From assembly GCA_946122785.1 (NCBI GenBank), contig CAMGYJ010000007.1, forward strand, positions 4,046,909 to 4,110,908: a DNA stretch of 64,000 nucleotides, given 5' to 3'. Each line of letters opens with the position of its first letter. Within the stretch, counting starts at the first letter, position 1. This document shows, one piece after another, positions 38,052 to 48,729 of the stretch. Position numbers and translations under genes: made by a program. This stretch comes from Linum tenue. Its lineage: Eukaryota; Streptophyta; Magnoliopsida; Malpighiales; Linaceae. Under the pieces are notes generated by a model, which saw only the letters and a list, made by a program, of their open reading frames with translations, had not been told where the DNA came from and searched no databases.

Positions 38052-38976
38052 TAAGGGGTCGTTTGGATGCAGGTTTCTAATGAGAGATTTATGAGAGATT
38101 TTAAAACAATTCCTCATTATGCAAGATTTTAAAACAATCATGCGTTTGGATATATGAGAGATTCTGGGCATTAGGAATTTCGAAATCTCTCAAATGCAGG
38201 TTTTTAAAATAGCTGATGGGGATCAGCTATTTCGAAATCCCTCATTTTTTTTAGCTTTGTTCCAAACTTGTCCTTCTTCCAAACTTGTTCCAAACGAACA
38301 CTCTTCCTTCTTCCCAGTTCATCCTCATCTTCTCCAACGTCTTTCTCCGGCGAACTCAAGCTCCGCCCACCTTTTTCCGGCATCCAAGCAAAAACTCATA
38401 TACCGACATTGCCGCCTTCCCATCCCAATTCAGTGAACCCTTTCTTCTTCTCATCTCGTCCCCATCCTCTCCACCTTGTTTCTTCGGCGACGTCAAACTC
38501 CGACCCAGCTTCTTCCTTCCTCTTACTTCTTCAGAGAAGATGGTGCGCCTCGTTCACCCGACTCTCGCAGGCCCCATCTACTAAGTCGTCGCCCCGCCAA
38601 CTGCCCATTAGAAGACGAATCACTGGCGTCGAGCAGTTCTTTGTTCGAAGTCGGCGATTGTAGATCTGCACAAAAAAAAATTGCTCTGCGATTGTATGTT
38701 AGGGGTCGATTTGGGGATTTCCCCTTTGCTGCAAAAATCGGCACAACAGCAAAAGACAGAGCCGCCAGAAGCCGAGACGAAGGAACGGAGAAGAAGAAGA
38801 AGAAGAAGAAGAAGAGAGGGGTAATCGTGTAATTGTGATTAATTGGGCTAAAATCCTGATCCATTCCCAAACGCAGAATTGCGCTAAATCCCACGTTTTA
38901 AATTCCTAGGGTTTTGGTTGAGAGTTTTGGGTCTTAAATCCCTCATTTTAAAATACCTAATCCAAACGGGGCCTAA
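38052..38976. mobile_element. PIF/Harbinger-like non-autonomous element
   Basis: The 919-bp element (38055-38973) has ends GGGGTCGTTTGGAT and ATCCAAACGGGGCC, which are imperfect inverted repeats of the GGNNNNGTTTGG type. They are flanked by the 3-bp duplication TAA (38052-38054 and 38974-38976). A TWA duplication with this terminus is typical of PIF/Harbinger elements. The interior is more GC-rich than its flanks and contains readable frames (for instance 38268-38663 +) with no similarity that I recognise, plus a GAA-rich run near 38790-38815. Confidence 0.8.
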
Positions 38977-39362
38977 GATAAAATTAAACCCTTGAATTTG
39001 TTGTAATTCATCTCAAGGATCACTGAGTTGGGAAGTCGACACGTGGCAAGCACTCTGGCGGCCCAATAAAATGGTGGGTGGTGAGCGAGACATTGGAATT
39101 GGATATCATTTAAGGGCGGGCTGGGGTGGGGGCCTCAGTTTGTTTGTGCGGTCTGAAAAGGTGAAAATAGATTATGCTTACGCCCCAATTTGGATCTACC
39201 AAATCATTTGGTTGGACAGGCCCATGTCTTATTAGGCCCACCTACCCACTCAGCAGTCAGCATGCTCTCTTTTCTTTTTTTTTCTTTTTTTTTTTGATGG
39301 GGGCATGCTCTCTTTTCTTTGGACAGATCATTTCATATTTTTCATTATTGCTGTGTTCAAAA

Positions 39363-39363
39363 A

Positions 39364-39399
<36 letters not shown>
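39363..39399. repeat. (AAT)n microsatellite
   Basis: About twelve AAT/ATA units run in a row, flanked by A-rich sequence. No other structure. Confidence 0.9.
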
Positions 39400-39783
39400 G
39401 GGCGTTTAAATGTTCATTAGATCAACTGCGGGTGTGAGGCTCAACTTGATCAAAATACCCCGATAAGAGAGTGTATTGCTTGGTACATTGAAAACATGGA
39501 TCCCTAGAGGTAGCAGTCTCTTAATGACGCTCTATAATTCGCAACATAGTTCTTCTCCTCGCGATAAACATGCTCTATTATCATGACTTGCCAAGGCCGA
39601 GGAAGTCAATGTCAAATCTCTGCAAAACACACATAGTGTGGATGGGGTGGAGTAGCAATCTCTATCAAGATACTGGTTGTAATCGAGTATGTCTGTACAA
39701 CAACTCTCCTAGCTCCGGCTTTCTAGGTGAGCTTTGACTCGAGCCAAATACCATCCGACTTTCCACAAGTAATCGAACCTCCT

Positions 39784-40385
39784 TCTAGGTCCACTGGCGG
39801 ATATATGGGCCTTTAGGAGTGTTCCCGGATACCCCTATAATTTGGAAAAACGATTAACCAACCCTTGGTAGTAGTTTCGTATGGATAAAAAAAAAAAAAA
39901 TTGGTAATCTGGGATACCCTTAAATTTTGAAAAAACGATTATCCTGTCCTCAGTAGTACTAGTAGTTTGCGTATGATTAAAAATATATAAGTAGTACTCT
40001 GTGTTATTCAAACCTAGGATACTACTATTATTAAACATATTCTCTAGGTTGCATCTCATTTGTTGTTCTATTTTAAACATACGTAATAGTAAAAACGCTA
40101 TTCTTTATTCTCAACTATTTTCAAAACCTAACAGATAAACTTATTCGAGCTATCCTTAATTTGAATTGATTTTATAGGTATACTACAAGAGTTGAAAGAG
40201 TCTTTCAAGTTTGAGTTACATAAGGCGCAAGGTTAGAAATCGAATATGCGATAAGTTCGTTAATAATTGTCTAATATGTTAAATTTTCACTAGTCGGATA
40301 TTTTCCAATTTATGAATTATTTAATTTAATTTTTGGAAGAGGACACCCCTATAAAAAAAATTTTAAATCCGCCATTGCCTAGGTC
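39784..40385. mobile_element. hAT-like element (CA(C/A)TGGCGGAT ends)
   Basis: The 586-bp element (39792-40377) begins CACTGGCGGAT and ends ATCCGCCATTG, an inverted pair with one mismatch. Flanking octamers are TCTAGGTC (39784-39791) and CCTAGGTC (40378-40385), 7 of 8 identical. The interior contains an internal duplication of about 110 bp (two GGATACCC(C/T)T(A)TAA...GAAAAA(A)CGATTA blocks near 39827 and 39910). No transposase frame. Confidence 0.75.
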
Positions 40386-42368
40386 CAACTATTATTATGA
40401 AGTCGATTGGAAGTTGAGATTTCAGATGATGTATTTGGGCAATGTATGTAATTAGGAGAATTCGTCTTTTTTTGTTCTTAAAATGAAACACAAATACTTG
40501 TTGACTAGAAGATGTGACCACCAAAATTAGTCTTTATGGATAATTGTCAAAAACTGATAATGTCAATCTCTCATTTTTTTGAGAGACCACTAAAATCATT
40601 CTACCTCTCAACAATGTATCTTTCAAATTCATATATTGCAAATTCATATATTGCAAAAATACATTTAATTAGAATATATAAACATGACCATATTTTTTAA
40701 CGACGTGTAAGTAAGCAAATAAATCTGATAGTTTCTTCCTGTTACTCATATACTTCAGAACTTTAAGTCCTTTAGCACTATGTGATCAATCACATTAGAC
40801 GAAAGCAAACAATTTTTTTTGCCCCAATCAATTGTTTAGGTTTAAAGGACTAATAATGATTGTATAGTAATTATTGTTATAATTTCATTCATTAATTGTA
40901 ATTATTGCCCCAATCATTAGCTTCAAGAACCAAAACAACATTACTGTGAACTGTGAAGGATCAATCTCTCTCCTATCTGTACTTGCATTTCTTTTCTTTT
41001 CTCATCTCAATCTTCTTCTTACTAGCTAGTTACTCCATTCCATTGCTGGTGTGGGTGTGTTAATCTAATCCATCACCCACTAATGTTGTTTTCCTCAATC
41101 CGATCATATATAACAATTAAATATGTAACAATTAAATATCTCTAGAAGAAAACGGATCATAGCTTATAATGATTAGTGATTTCCTCCAGAATTGATTTCA
41201 AAATTCAGGACTTCAAAAGGCTACTTTTGAAATCAAGATGTAATTTCAAAAGATTAAAGAAGAAAAAAATGAAAGAAAAATGTTGCCCTACATATAGGTC
41301 CGATCCAAACCGCTCGAATGCAACCGATTTATCGAACCCATCATCACCACCGGTGTCCAATAATAGTCGGTTAATCTCCATAGCTTGAGTTTGCACATTC
41401 CCACACTACATTATGCTTAAATAAACTAATAATGTTGGGGTCATGCGAATCAAAAAACTTCAATACCATGTTCATTGCCAATAAACAATGGGTCTCAATA
41501 ACTTGATTTAGTCGCCTGCCATAATCAAAATCGATAAACATAATAGTTATCTTCCTTAGTCTAAAAGCTACGCCAGGGCCAATTTGATGCATCACCACTG
41601 TAAAAAATGATCAATGGTCGTTTTGATGGATCAATTAGAAAAAAGAGACACATTGTCCAGTTGTCTCGTTTTGCAAAACGACTAATTTAAAACGAGTCAA
41701 TTCGAAATTATCCATATCTACTGTCTGCAGACCATTGTAATTGCCTCAAAATGAATAAATCCAAATTCTTCATGCTAAATTGTTTCATCAAGCCAATACA
41801 AAACAGGTCAATATGACCCAATTATCTCAAAATGAAATCAATCAGATCACATTAAACCCGTCTGAAATCCTCGTCCCGACTATCTCTAAGTAACCAGAAT
41901 TTATCTCATGGTAAACCGATCGATCAACATCAGGCACTTGACACAAAAAAAAAAAAAATTGAGAATCATGATTGAAGTGATTGTGGTGGGAGTTGGAAAA
42001 ATGGCTGTGTTGGAGGAACGCATGCGCAATTGCGCCATCTCCATCTGCCTCTCTGTCTATCTATCTCTTACACCTATCTCGACGTCACCATGAGCAATCC
42101 TCCAACTATATACACATATCATCCCAAATCTCCAAATTCCACTTTTCCAAGATTGAGATGTTCCACACTCCATCATGCATTACAATCGTGCCCTCAGAAC
42201 TTGCAGAAGTGACTTTTTTGCTGTTCAAATCCGATCAATGGAACACTAACACTTTCTCGACAACTCATCCGATCATCTCGTGCCCCCTGTTTTTTGCCAT
42301 CTTCTTAAGATACCCTTTCAATGGGAGGGTTTTGGAGTTCGATTGTTTATTGCAAGCAATACAGTCAA

Positions 42369-42560
42369 AATTGTGATTCCAGGTAGAAGTGATTTGGTGA
42401 CCTAGAAGTATAAATGCGTAAGTTTTTAAGTTTTAAAGCGTAGATTTCGACTACACTTGTAAGGAAAAGTTGTGATTCTACGGAGAAGCGTTTTGGTGAC
42501 CTATAAGTGTAAAAGCACTAACTTTTAAACTTTAAAGCGCGATTTTGGCTACATTGATTG
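42369..42560. repeat. Tandem copies of a dispersed ~99-bp repeat (family A, copy 2)
   Basis: Two units start GTGATTCCAGGTAGAAG (about 42373) and GTGATTCTACGGAGAAG (about 42472), 99 bp apart. Each continues GTGACCTA(G/T)AAGT and ends with a TTAAAGCG block. The array is related in inverted orientation to 655-815. Element class unknown. Confidence 0.65.
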
Positions 42561-42617
42561 CAAGCTTGCTGATGAAAAGACTGATGCATTACATCCAGTA
42601 ATGGGTTTTCGATATGC

Positions 42618-43001
42618 TATATTAGTTTTTTTTTTTTTTAACTTTCATAGTCACCAAGCTCAGTAGACAACCCAAAGTCGAACTACCGATGATAGGGTTA
42701 TTTCTGCTATAAGGCGGGCAACCCTGTTGGCGGTTACATCAACGCTGAGCAAATGTTAATGAAATCGAGGCCAAACCGAGTGAAAGTCTCCAAATATCCA
42801 CCAAAATTGTGTCACCCAGACGGCCAAACATTGAGAATGATCCCCCCGCCAGTACACGTCGAACCACCATTTGTGAGTCACTTCCATCCACTCTGCCACT
42901 TGTTTGCTGATCAAATCGACGAAGGAGAGCTTGATTTTGCATCTAGTGGATCCATCAAAAACCGAAAGACTATCTCAATCATGTGATCTGGTATATTAGT
43001 T
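42618..43001 (-). mobile_element. 5'-truncated LINE remnant with RVT_3 C-terminus and 10-bp target-site duplication
   Basis: A T-run (42626-42639) adjoins minus-strand coding sequence that reads NRVARLIAEITLSSVVRLW, the end of an RNase H-like RVT_3 domain. More of the domain continues in another frame toward 42942, so it is frameshifted. The direct repeat TATATTAGTT lies at 42618-42627 and 42992-43001 and delimits an insert of about 364 bp. It belongs to the same family as 966-1380 and 16632-17611. Confidence 0.7.
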
Positions 43002-44405
43002 CAGCGTGAGGCAAGTGTTTGGATCCTTACTCCACCATTTTTGTGCTCATATTGAAATGATTTTGGGTCGTGAATTGTTGTAAAGTTAAAAGTGGGTATG
43101 ATGGGTTTTTATTTTATATATGATAATGTAATAGGGGGGTGTGAGCCTTTGATCGATGCAGTAGATTCCCACTAATGAATGACACTAGTTTTATGTTATC
43201 TTATTTTGATGATTGTAAGAAAAAATTGGACTTTTTAAGAGAGGATTGATTAGTTATCTCTAAATATTAAGGGGGTAATGGGATTTCCATATTCCACCTT
43301 TTTGGCTTTCAGGATTCTAGGTTGAGGGTTTTTTTTAGCACTTTATCATCAAAGAGAAGAGGGCAAGAGAGAAAAGCGATAACACTTTTCTCTAGTATGA
43401 AAGTATTGGTGCGAAGGTTATTCGAACAATTCTGGAGATAGGATAATAACTACAAAACTCACCATGTTTTGATTTTTCAGGTTTATGTTTCAGACTTATA
43501 TGAGGTTTATGTTTGTGTTGTGTCGTGGATGTTTCTAGTGTCTTATGTGATGACTGTCTAAGGTGGATAATTTGTCTTTTTTGTTTCAAGTTTTAACCGA
43601 GATGAAGAAAAATTATGTTTTAATTCCCTCCTCCACCCGTTGGATGCACGACTTCTGCTTATAAAAGCTTTCTTTCGCCTCCTGCAAGTCCCAGGAAAAA
43701 TACTGGCTAGTTCCGTTTTCAAGAGTTTGATTTATCGAGGAGGAAATGGAGAGAGAGTAACACACAGGGGAGCTCGAACCTACCTTATGAGCAAGAAAGG
43801 GTTTGAAGATCTTCAAGAAGAAACACTCTCTTGATAGACCTCTATTTGTCTCTAGATTTTACTCTCTCTGTTCCGTCCTAGTATTTTCTTTGTTAGTTTT
43901 CTAATTATAGATGAACGTTAGATGACGAGTTAAGAGTTAAGGACTAGATGCTTTAAACACTTGACCTCATGTCAGTTTACATCATCTATCTATGCAATTA
44001 TGGTGTGTTACACACATCTTGATCATTTTTGTGTATGTTTGTTATTAATCCTAGGACCTAGATGGAGAGACCTCCAAAGTCCAAACCCATATTTGAAAAG
44101 GGTTGATTGAGTCGCTAGAGATAGAACTACTAGACATCTCCCCCACAGCCCAAATCCACTAAGATCCGGCCCAGTTTCACTAAGAGCCAGCCCAATGCGC
44201 ATATAGTAGTTCATTAAATTCATCGGCGAAACTAGAAGCCCAGTCCAAAGCCCAAACCGAAGGCGAAAGCTTGCCTTCGTTGATCGTTCACAGTTCTGTA
44301 TATTTGGCTGCCGTTGCCTTCCACCTTGCGGTTTGCCGATCGGGATAAAACTCGGCGACTGTGCGAAGAAGGAGACGAGAAAAAAAAAAAAAAAAATTGG
44401 GGACG

Positions 44406-47400
44406 ATGGCGCAGCAAGGACTAGCTCCAGGGCTGTCGAGGAAGCTGAAGAAGGTACTGGAGTGCCGTACGGACACTCCCGATCTGGTGTCTTCTCTCTC
44501 CACTCTCTCCACTTTCTACTCCGACAACAATCCTCAGGCTCGCCGGAACCTCAGATCCACCATCGAGAAGCGCTCGCTTCAGATCAACCTCGATTTCCTC
44601 CAGGCTTCCAATTCCGCCCAGAAGGTTTTCGTCTCGGTGCCGCTTTATTCAATTCTTCCCCTGTGTGCTCTGCTTGCCGCGCTCATTTCTTGGTTTTTTG
44701 TTTCTATTGTTCGAATTCAGGCTTTGGATCAAGTGGAGCAGGAGGTTGATGCTCTTGCTGAATGCTGTGACAGGTATGAAACTGCTTTCTAGATCAGATG
44801 AAATTCACAGAACAAATTGGGGTTGGATCTTGGAATAGTTCATTTCAGATAATCCAGTTTAGGATCGAGTTGAATTAGTTGGAACCGAATTCTGAATTGA
44901 ATCAATGTGAACTGGATAATTAGTACCTTTTGTGGCCTGTGAAAATTTCAATTTTGTAGTGGCCTGAGATTTGTGAGGTCCAAGTCTTGTATGGACTCAG
45001 CGAGCTGTGAGTTTCTTGTATATTCCCAGGATCAGCAAGGCGTTGAACAGTTGTAGTGCAAGCACAGCTGATATTATAAGCACCACTGAGAGGTTGAAGC
45101 AGGATCTCGAAGTTACCACACAGAGGCAAGAGATTGTCTCGTGCTTTCTTCGTGACTATCAGCTTTCTAGCGAGGAGGTCTTAATCTAGAACCTAGAAGC
45201 TTCTTGCTATAGATTATTCGATGGCCTTACCTTTTCAACTCAAAATGTTGGTTTTTAATTTTTCCTGTTCTGTTAACATCGTTGTAGATAAGTGCTCTGA
45301 GGGAAGAAGACTTAAACGAGAATTTCTTCAAGGCACTTTCTCATGTTCAAGAGATTCATTCCAATTGCAAAGTATTGCTACGAACACATCACCAGGTAAT
45401 TTGGTGATAGATAGCCTGCTTATTTTCAATGTTCTGGGTCTGGAGTTTTCTCATACTACTAATTTGGTGATAAATAGCCTGCTTCATTTTATGCTTTCTG
45501 TTTGACGTTTCCGTTTATAATTTACTAGCTGATTCCATTTACTTAATTGCCCTAAAAGCTTGGAAGTGGTTGTAATCATTGACTTAAATGGATTTTCCCC
45601 CCTTGCAGCGAGCTGGTCTAGAGTTGATGGATATGATGGCTGTGTACCAAGAAGGAGCGTATGAGAGGCTATGCAGGTAAAATTATCTTCTTCACTGGAT
45701 GCTTCTTCTTTTTCCTTTTTTTCTTAAAGGATGTTTCACCTTACTGGGCACACAGTGTTTACTTTCAGTTCTTGCTCATGTAAATCACTACAATGAGCCT
45801 TAGAAATAGACATTAGGATAGATGGACAGTAGCTATTTACACTATGGTAACAAGTACCCTATCCTGCAACTGTTCTTCTTCATTGCTGACCTAGAAATCA
45901 ATCTCTTTTAAGTAGCAAGGATAAAGATTTTTTCTTATCAGGATGGCGTAGGTTGATTTTATAGTTAGGTGCTTCAGAAGGGATTTGAACTTAGGACCTC
46001 CAGGTTCAATATAGAGATATTGATAGTTACGAGATTCCAGCTTTTGTTCGTGCTATATTTATAACTCCTATCTCGATTTTGCTGACCTTATTGCTCCTAC
46101 ACTATACACTTGGATGATAAGAAGCCTAGTTATTAGTGTATAGCAAACAAGAGGCATTTTATCTCTGTTAATAAGGTACTCTCGAGTTGTGTGAATTTAC
46201 TGTAGACTGCTTAACTCCCTAAAGTTTCTTTTCTGTTTATCTTATGTGTTAGTTGTGTTACCCCATTATAGGTGGGTTCAGGCAGAATGTAGGAAGCTGG
46301 GAGATACTGACAATCCTGAAGTTGGTGATCTTTTGAAAACAGCAGTCCTGTGTCTCAAAGAGAGGCCTGTCCTTTTCAAATATTGTGCGGAAGAGGTGAA
46401 TGCTGTTTTTATAATCAACAATATTTGCTTACAATATTTATTTCCATGCGGCATGAGAGATCTGCTTTGGAATGTTCAGGTAGCAAATATGAGGCACAAT
46501 GCATTGTTCAGAAGATTTATTAGTGCTCTTACACGTGGAGGACCTGGTGGACTACCAAGACCGATAGAGGTTCATGCTCATGATCCATTACGATATGTTG
46601 GTGACATGTTGGGATGGTTGCATCAGGTTTGGCTTGAACTTCCCATTGGTTGTGTTTTACTAAAGTTGTTCTCTATATGAGCTCTTATTATTCGCTCTAT
46701 CATATGCAGGCATTGGCATCAGAGCGTGAACTTGCTCTTGCGTTACTTGATCCTGATGCAACTGCAGATGCTGGATCAACCACAAACTATGTTCCAAGGG
46801 TTTTGGAGAATGGTAGTGGAAAGAAAGAATCCGACATGACATTTGTGCTCGACAGAATTTTCGAAGGAGTTTGCCGCCCATTTAAAGTTAGGGTAGAACA
46901 AGTATTGCAGTCCCAACCCAGTCTTATAGTAACATACAAACTCAGTAATACCTTGGAATTTTACTGCTACACTGTAAGTGATTGCACTGTCCTATGTTTC
47001 CTTCATCTTCTTTATGTCCTGGTTCTCCTCCCCTTAGCTGAAAGAAACCAATCATGCTAACTATAGGTGTCAGATTTGCTTGGGAGAGATACAGCCCTGT
47101 GCAATACATTGTTGCTACTGAAGGATGCTGCACAGAAAACTTTCTTTGGCATTCTGAAAACCCGTGGAGAGAAACTCTTACGTTATCCTCCTCTTGTAGC
47201 TGCTGATCTCTCCCCTCCACAGGCTGTGAGGGAAGGCGTGTCTGTTCTACTTGATATAATTGAAATCCATAACAGCATGATGGTTCCTGCTTCAGAAAAT
47301 AATTCAGATTTCGGCCCAGTCATATCTGCATTACTTGATCCTATAATTCAGGTATGATCATTATCTAATACTAAGTTCTGGGATCAATCTATATAAAAAA

Positions 47401-48729
47401 TTCACAATGCTGTATATAAGTTTGCAGGCATAATAATAAAATGTTTTGGAAACTTCGCTTGTTTCATTTTTGTTATTTGAATATTGTGCTTTAATGCTAT
47501 TGAGAAAGTGCATCAGAATCACTTGTAAGGATGAATTCCTTGCATTTTCTGTTTACGTAAAACCCCCAAGAGCTTCAGTTTTGAATTCTGGGATGTGGTT
47601 TAAGCCTTTGGTTTTCCTAATCATTTGCATGTCAGCTGTCACTTAAGCTTGTTGGTTAAGTTGATCTTCATCTTTACATTGTTTTCAGTGGTAATAGCAG
47701 ATTTAATGATTCTGTATTTGCTCTAATGCTTGCCAGTTACATTTTATGCTATCTGCTGAACTGTGTTACACTCTGAATATATATTTGCAGTCAATATAAA
47801 CTGAAGGTATATTTTGTTCACCAATTGCGTTCTCAACACTTAAGTTAGTAATTCTATGAGATGTAAGGTCAACTTTTCACACACGTCTTCACAGATGTGT
47901 GAGCGAGCTGCTGAGGCACACAAGTCTAAGGGTGCTGGTAACTTGTCAAGAAGGAGAAGCACTGGCTCAAACCAAGACAATAAATCTTCAGTTGACGCCC
48001 TTCTGTCAAATGGAAGCTCTGGCCCGTCCTCTCAGGTATCTACTTACCTTTTGCCCCTTATTACGAGCATCTATTCTCTGATTGTCGGACTTCACAGTCA
48101 TTCTAAAATATCTGTTTGTACACCACGACATGACGTAACCAGTTTGATTTTGCTGAAGGCTATCGGTACTGAAAAGAAATATCACAATTTCATTTCTAAA
48201 CGGTGCTGTGCAGAATTCTGAAATGCCTTCCAAGATCTTCCTTATCAACTGCCTGTGCGCCATCCAGCAACCATTATCCGGGCACGAGATTGCTGCTGAA
48301 TATGTAAATAAACTTGGAGCAATGTTAGATAGGCACGTGCACGATCTGGTTGGAAGAGAAGTCGACGCCATTCTTAGAAGATGTGGGCTGTCTCAGAAAA
48401 TGAGTTACTTCCATGATTCAGTTGACAGCGGAGCAACATCGGGGACGAGGCCACTAGCAGAGGTCGAAGAGACGTCCCCAGCGGCTCTCGCAGAGTGCTT
48501 GAGGGCTTTCTTCGGGCTTGTACTGGGGAGTGAGAGTGCACTTCCCGAGTTCGAACAGATGCAGGTCCCTAAGTTGCGGTCCGAGACTTGCGTGGAGGTG
48601 GCCAGGTCGCTCGCGGGGGCATATGATCTTATTTACAAAGCAATCATGGATCCCAAGAATGGGTATGCAGAGCCCAGATCATTGGCCAGGCATCCTCCAG
48701 ATCAAATAAGGACCATTTTGGGCATTTGA
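44406..48729 (+). CDS. COG6: Conserved oligomeric Golgi complex subunit 6
   Basis: Subunit of the COG tethering complex (lobe B), a peripheral Golgi protein needed for retrograde vesicle capture. Eleven exons: 44406-44624, 44721-44773, 45030-45177, 45288-45395, 45609-45676, 46272-46395, 46480-46626, 46710-46973, 47067-47351, 47895-48035 and 48214-48729. They join in phase to 690 aa, close to the plant family length of about 680. Conserved blocks include the N-terminal GLSRKLKKVLE and TERLKQDLEVTTQRQEIV, a coiled-coil region at about 75-130, AYERLCRWVQAECR, FRRFISALTRGGPGG and the C-terminal SLARHPPDQIRTILGI. The start is the ATG before AQQGLAPGLSRK, preceded by an A-rich tract. Intron 5 (45677-46271) carries a SINE. 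All introns are GT-AG. The neighbour ABCG14 is divergent. Confidence 0.95.
45927..46045 (-). mobile_element. tRNA-derived SINE (family S, copy 2) in COG6 intron 5
   Basis: Read on the minus strand it shows TTGAACCTGGAGGTCC, the B-box-like AAGTTCAAATCCC, GCACCTAACTATAAAATCAACC, GCCATCCTGATAAG and an A-run. This matches the copy at 26345-26462 in order and sequence. The insertion is intronic and the flanking exons are intact. Confidence 0.6.

Larger units (their letters stand above)
31917..44405. other. 12.5-kb gene-poor interval between divergent ABCG14 and COG6
   Basis: I recognise no protein gene here. The ABCG14 promoter occupies the first few hundred bases and the COG6 promoter the last few hundred. 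Between them lie a foldback MULE (36583-37094), a PIF/Harbinger-like element (38055-38973), a hAT-like element (39792-40377), a tandem-repeat pair (42369-42560) and a LINE remnant (42628-42991). A hairpin-forming repeat cluster lies at about 35347-35560. The remaining sequence, notably 32100-35300 and 40400-42300, is AT-rich with no feature that I can support. A non-coding transcript cannot be excluded. Confidence 0.55.

Noticed and set aside
45677..46271. Possible additional COG6 exon in a readable frame near 46246-46271
   Set aside because: The frame is intronic. The conserved protein resumes exactly at an AG acceptor (46271), with RWVQAECR as in the family.
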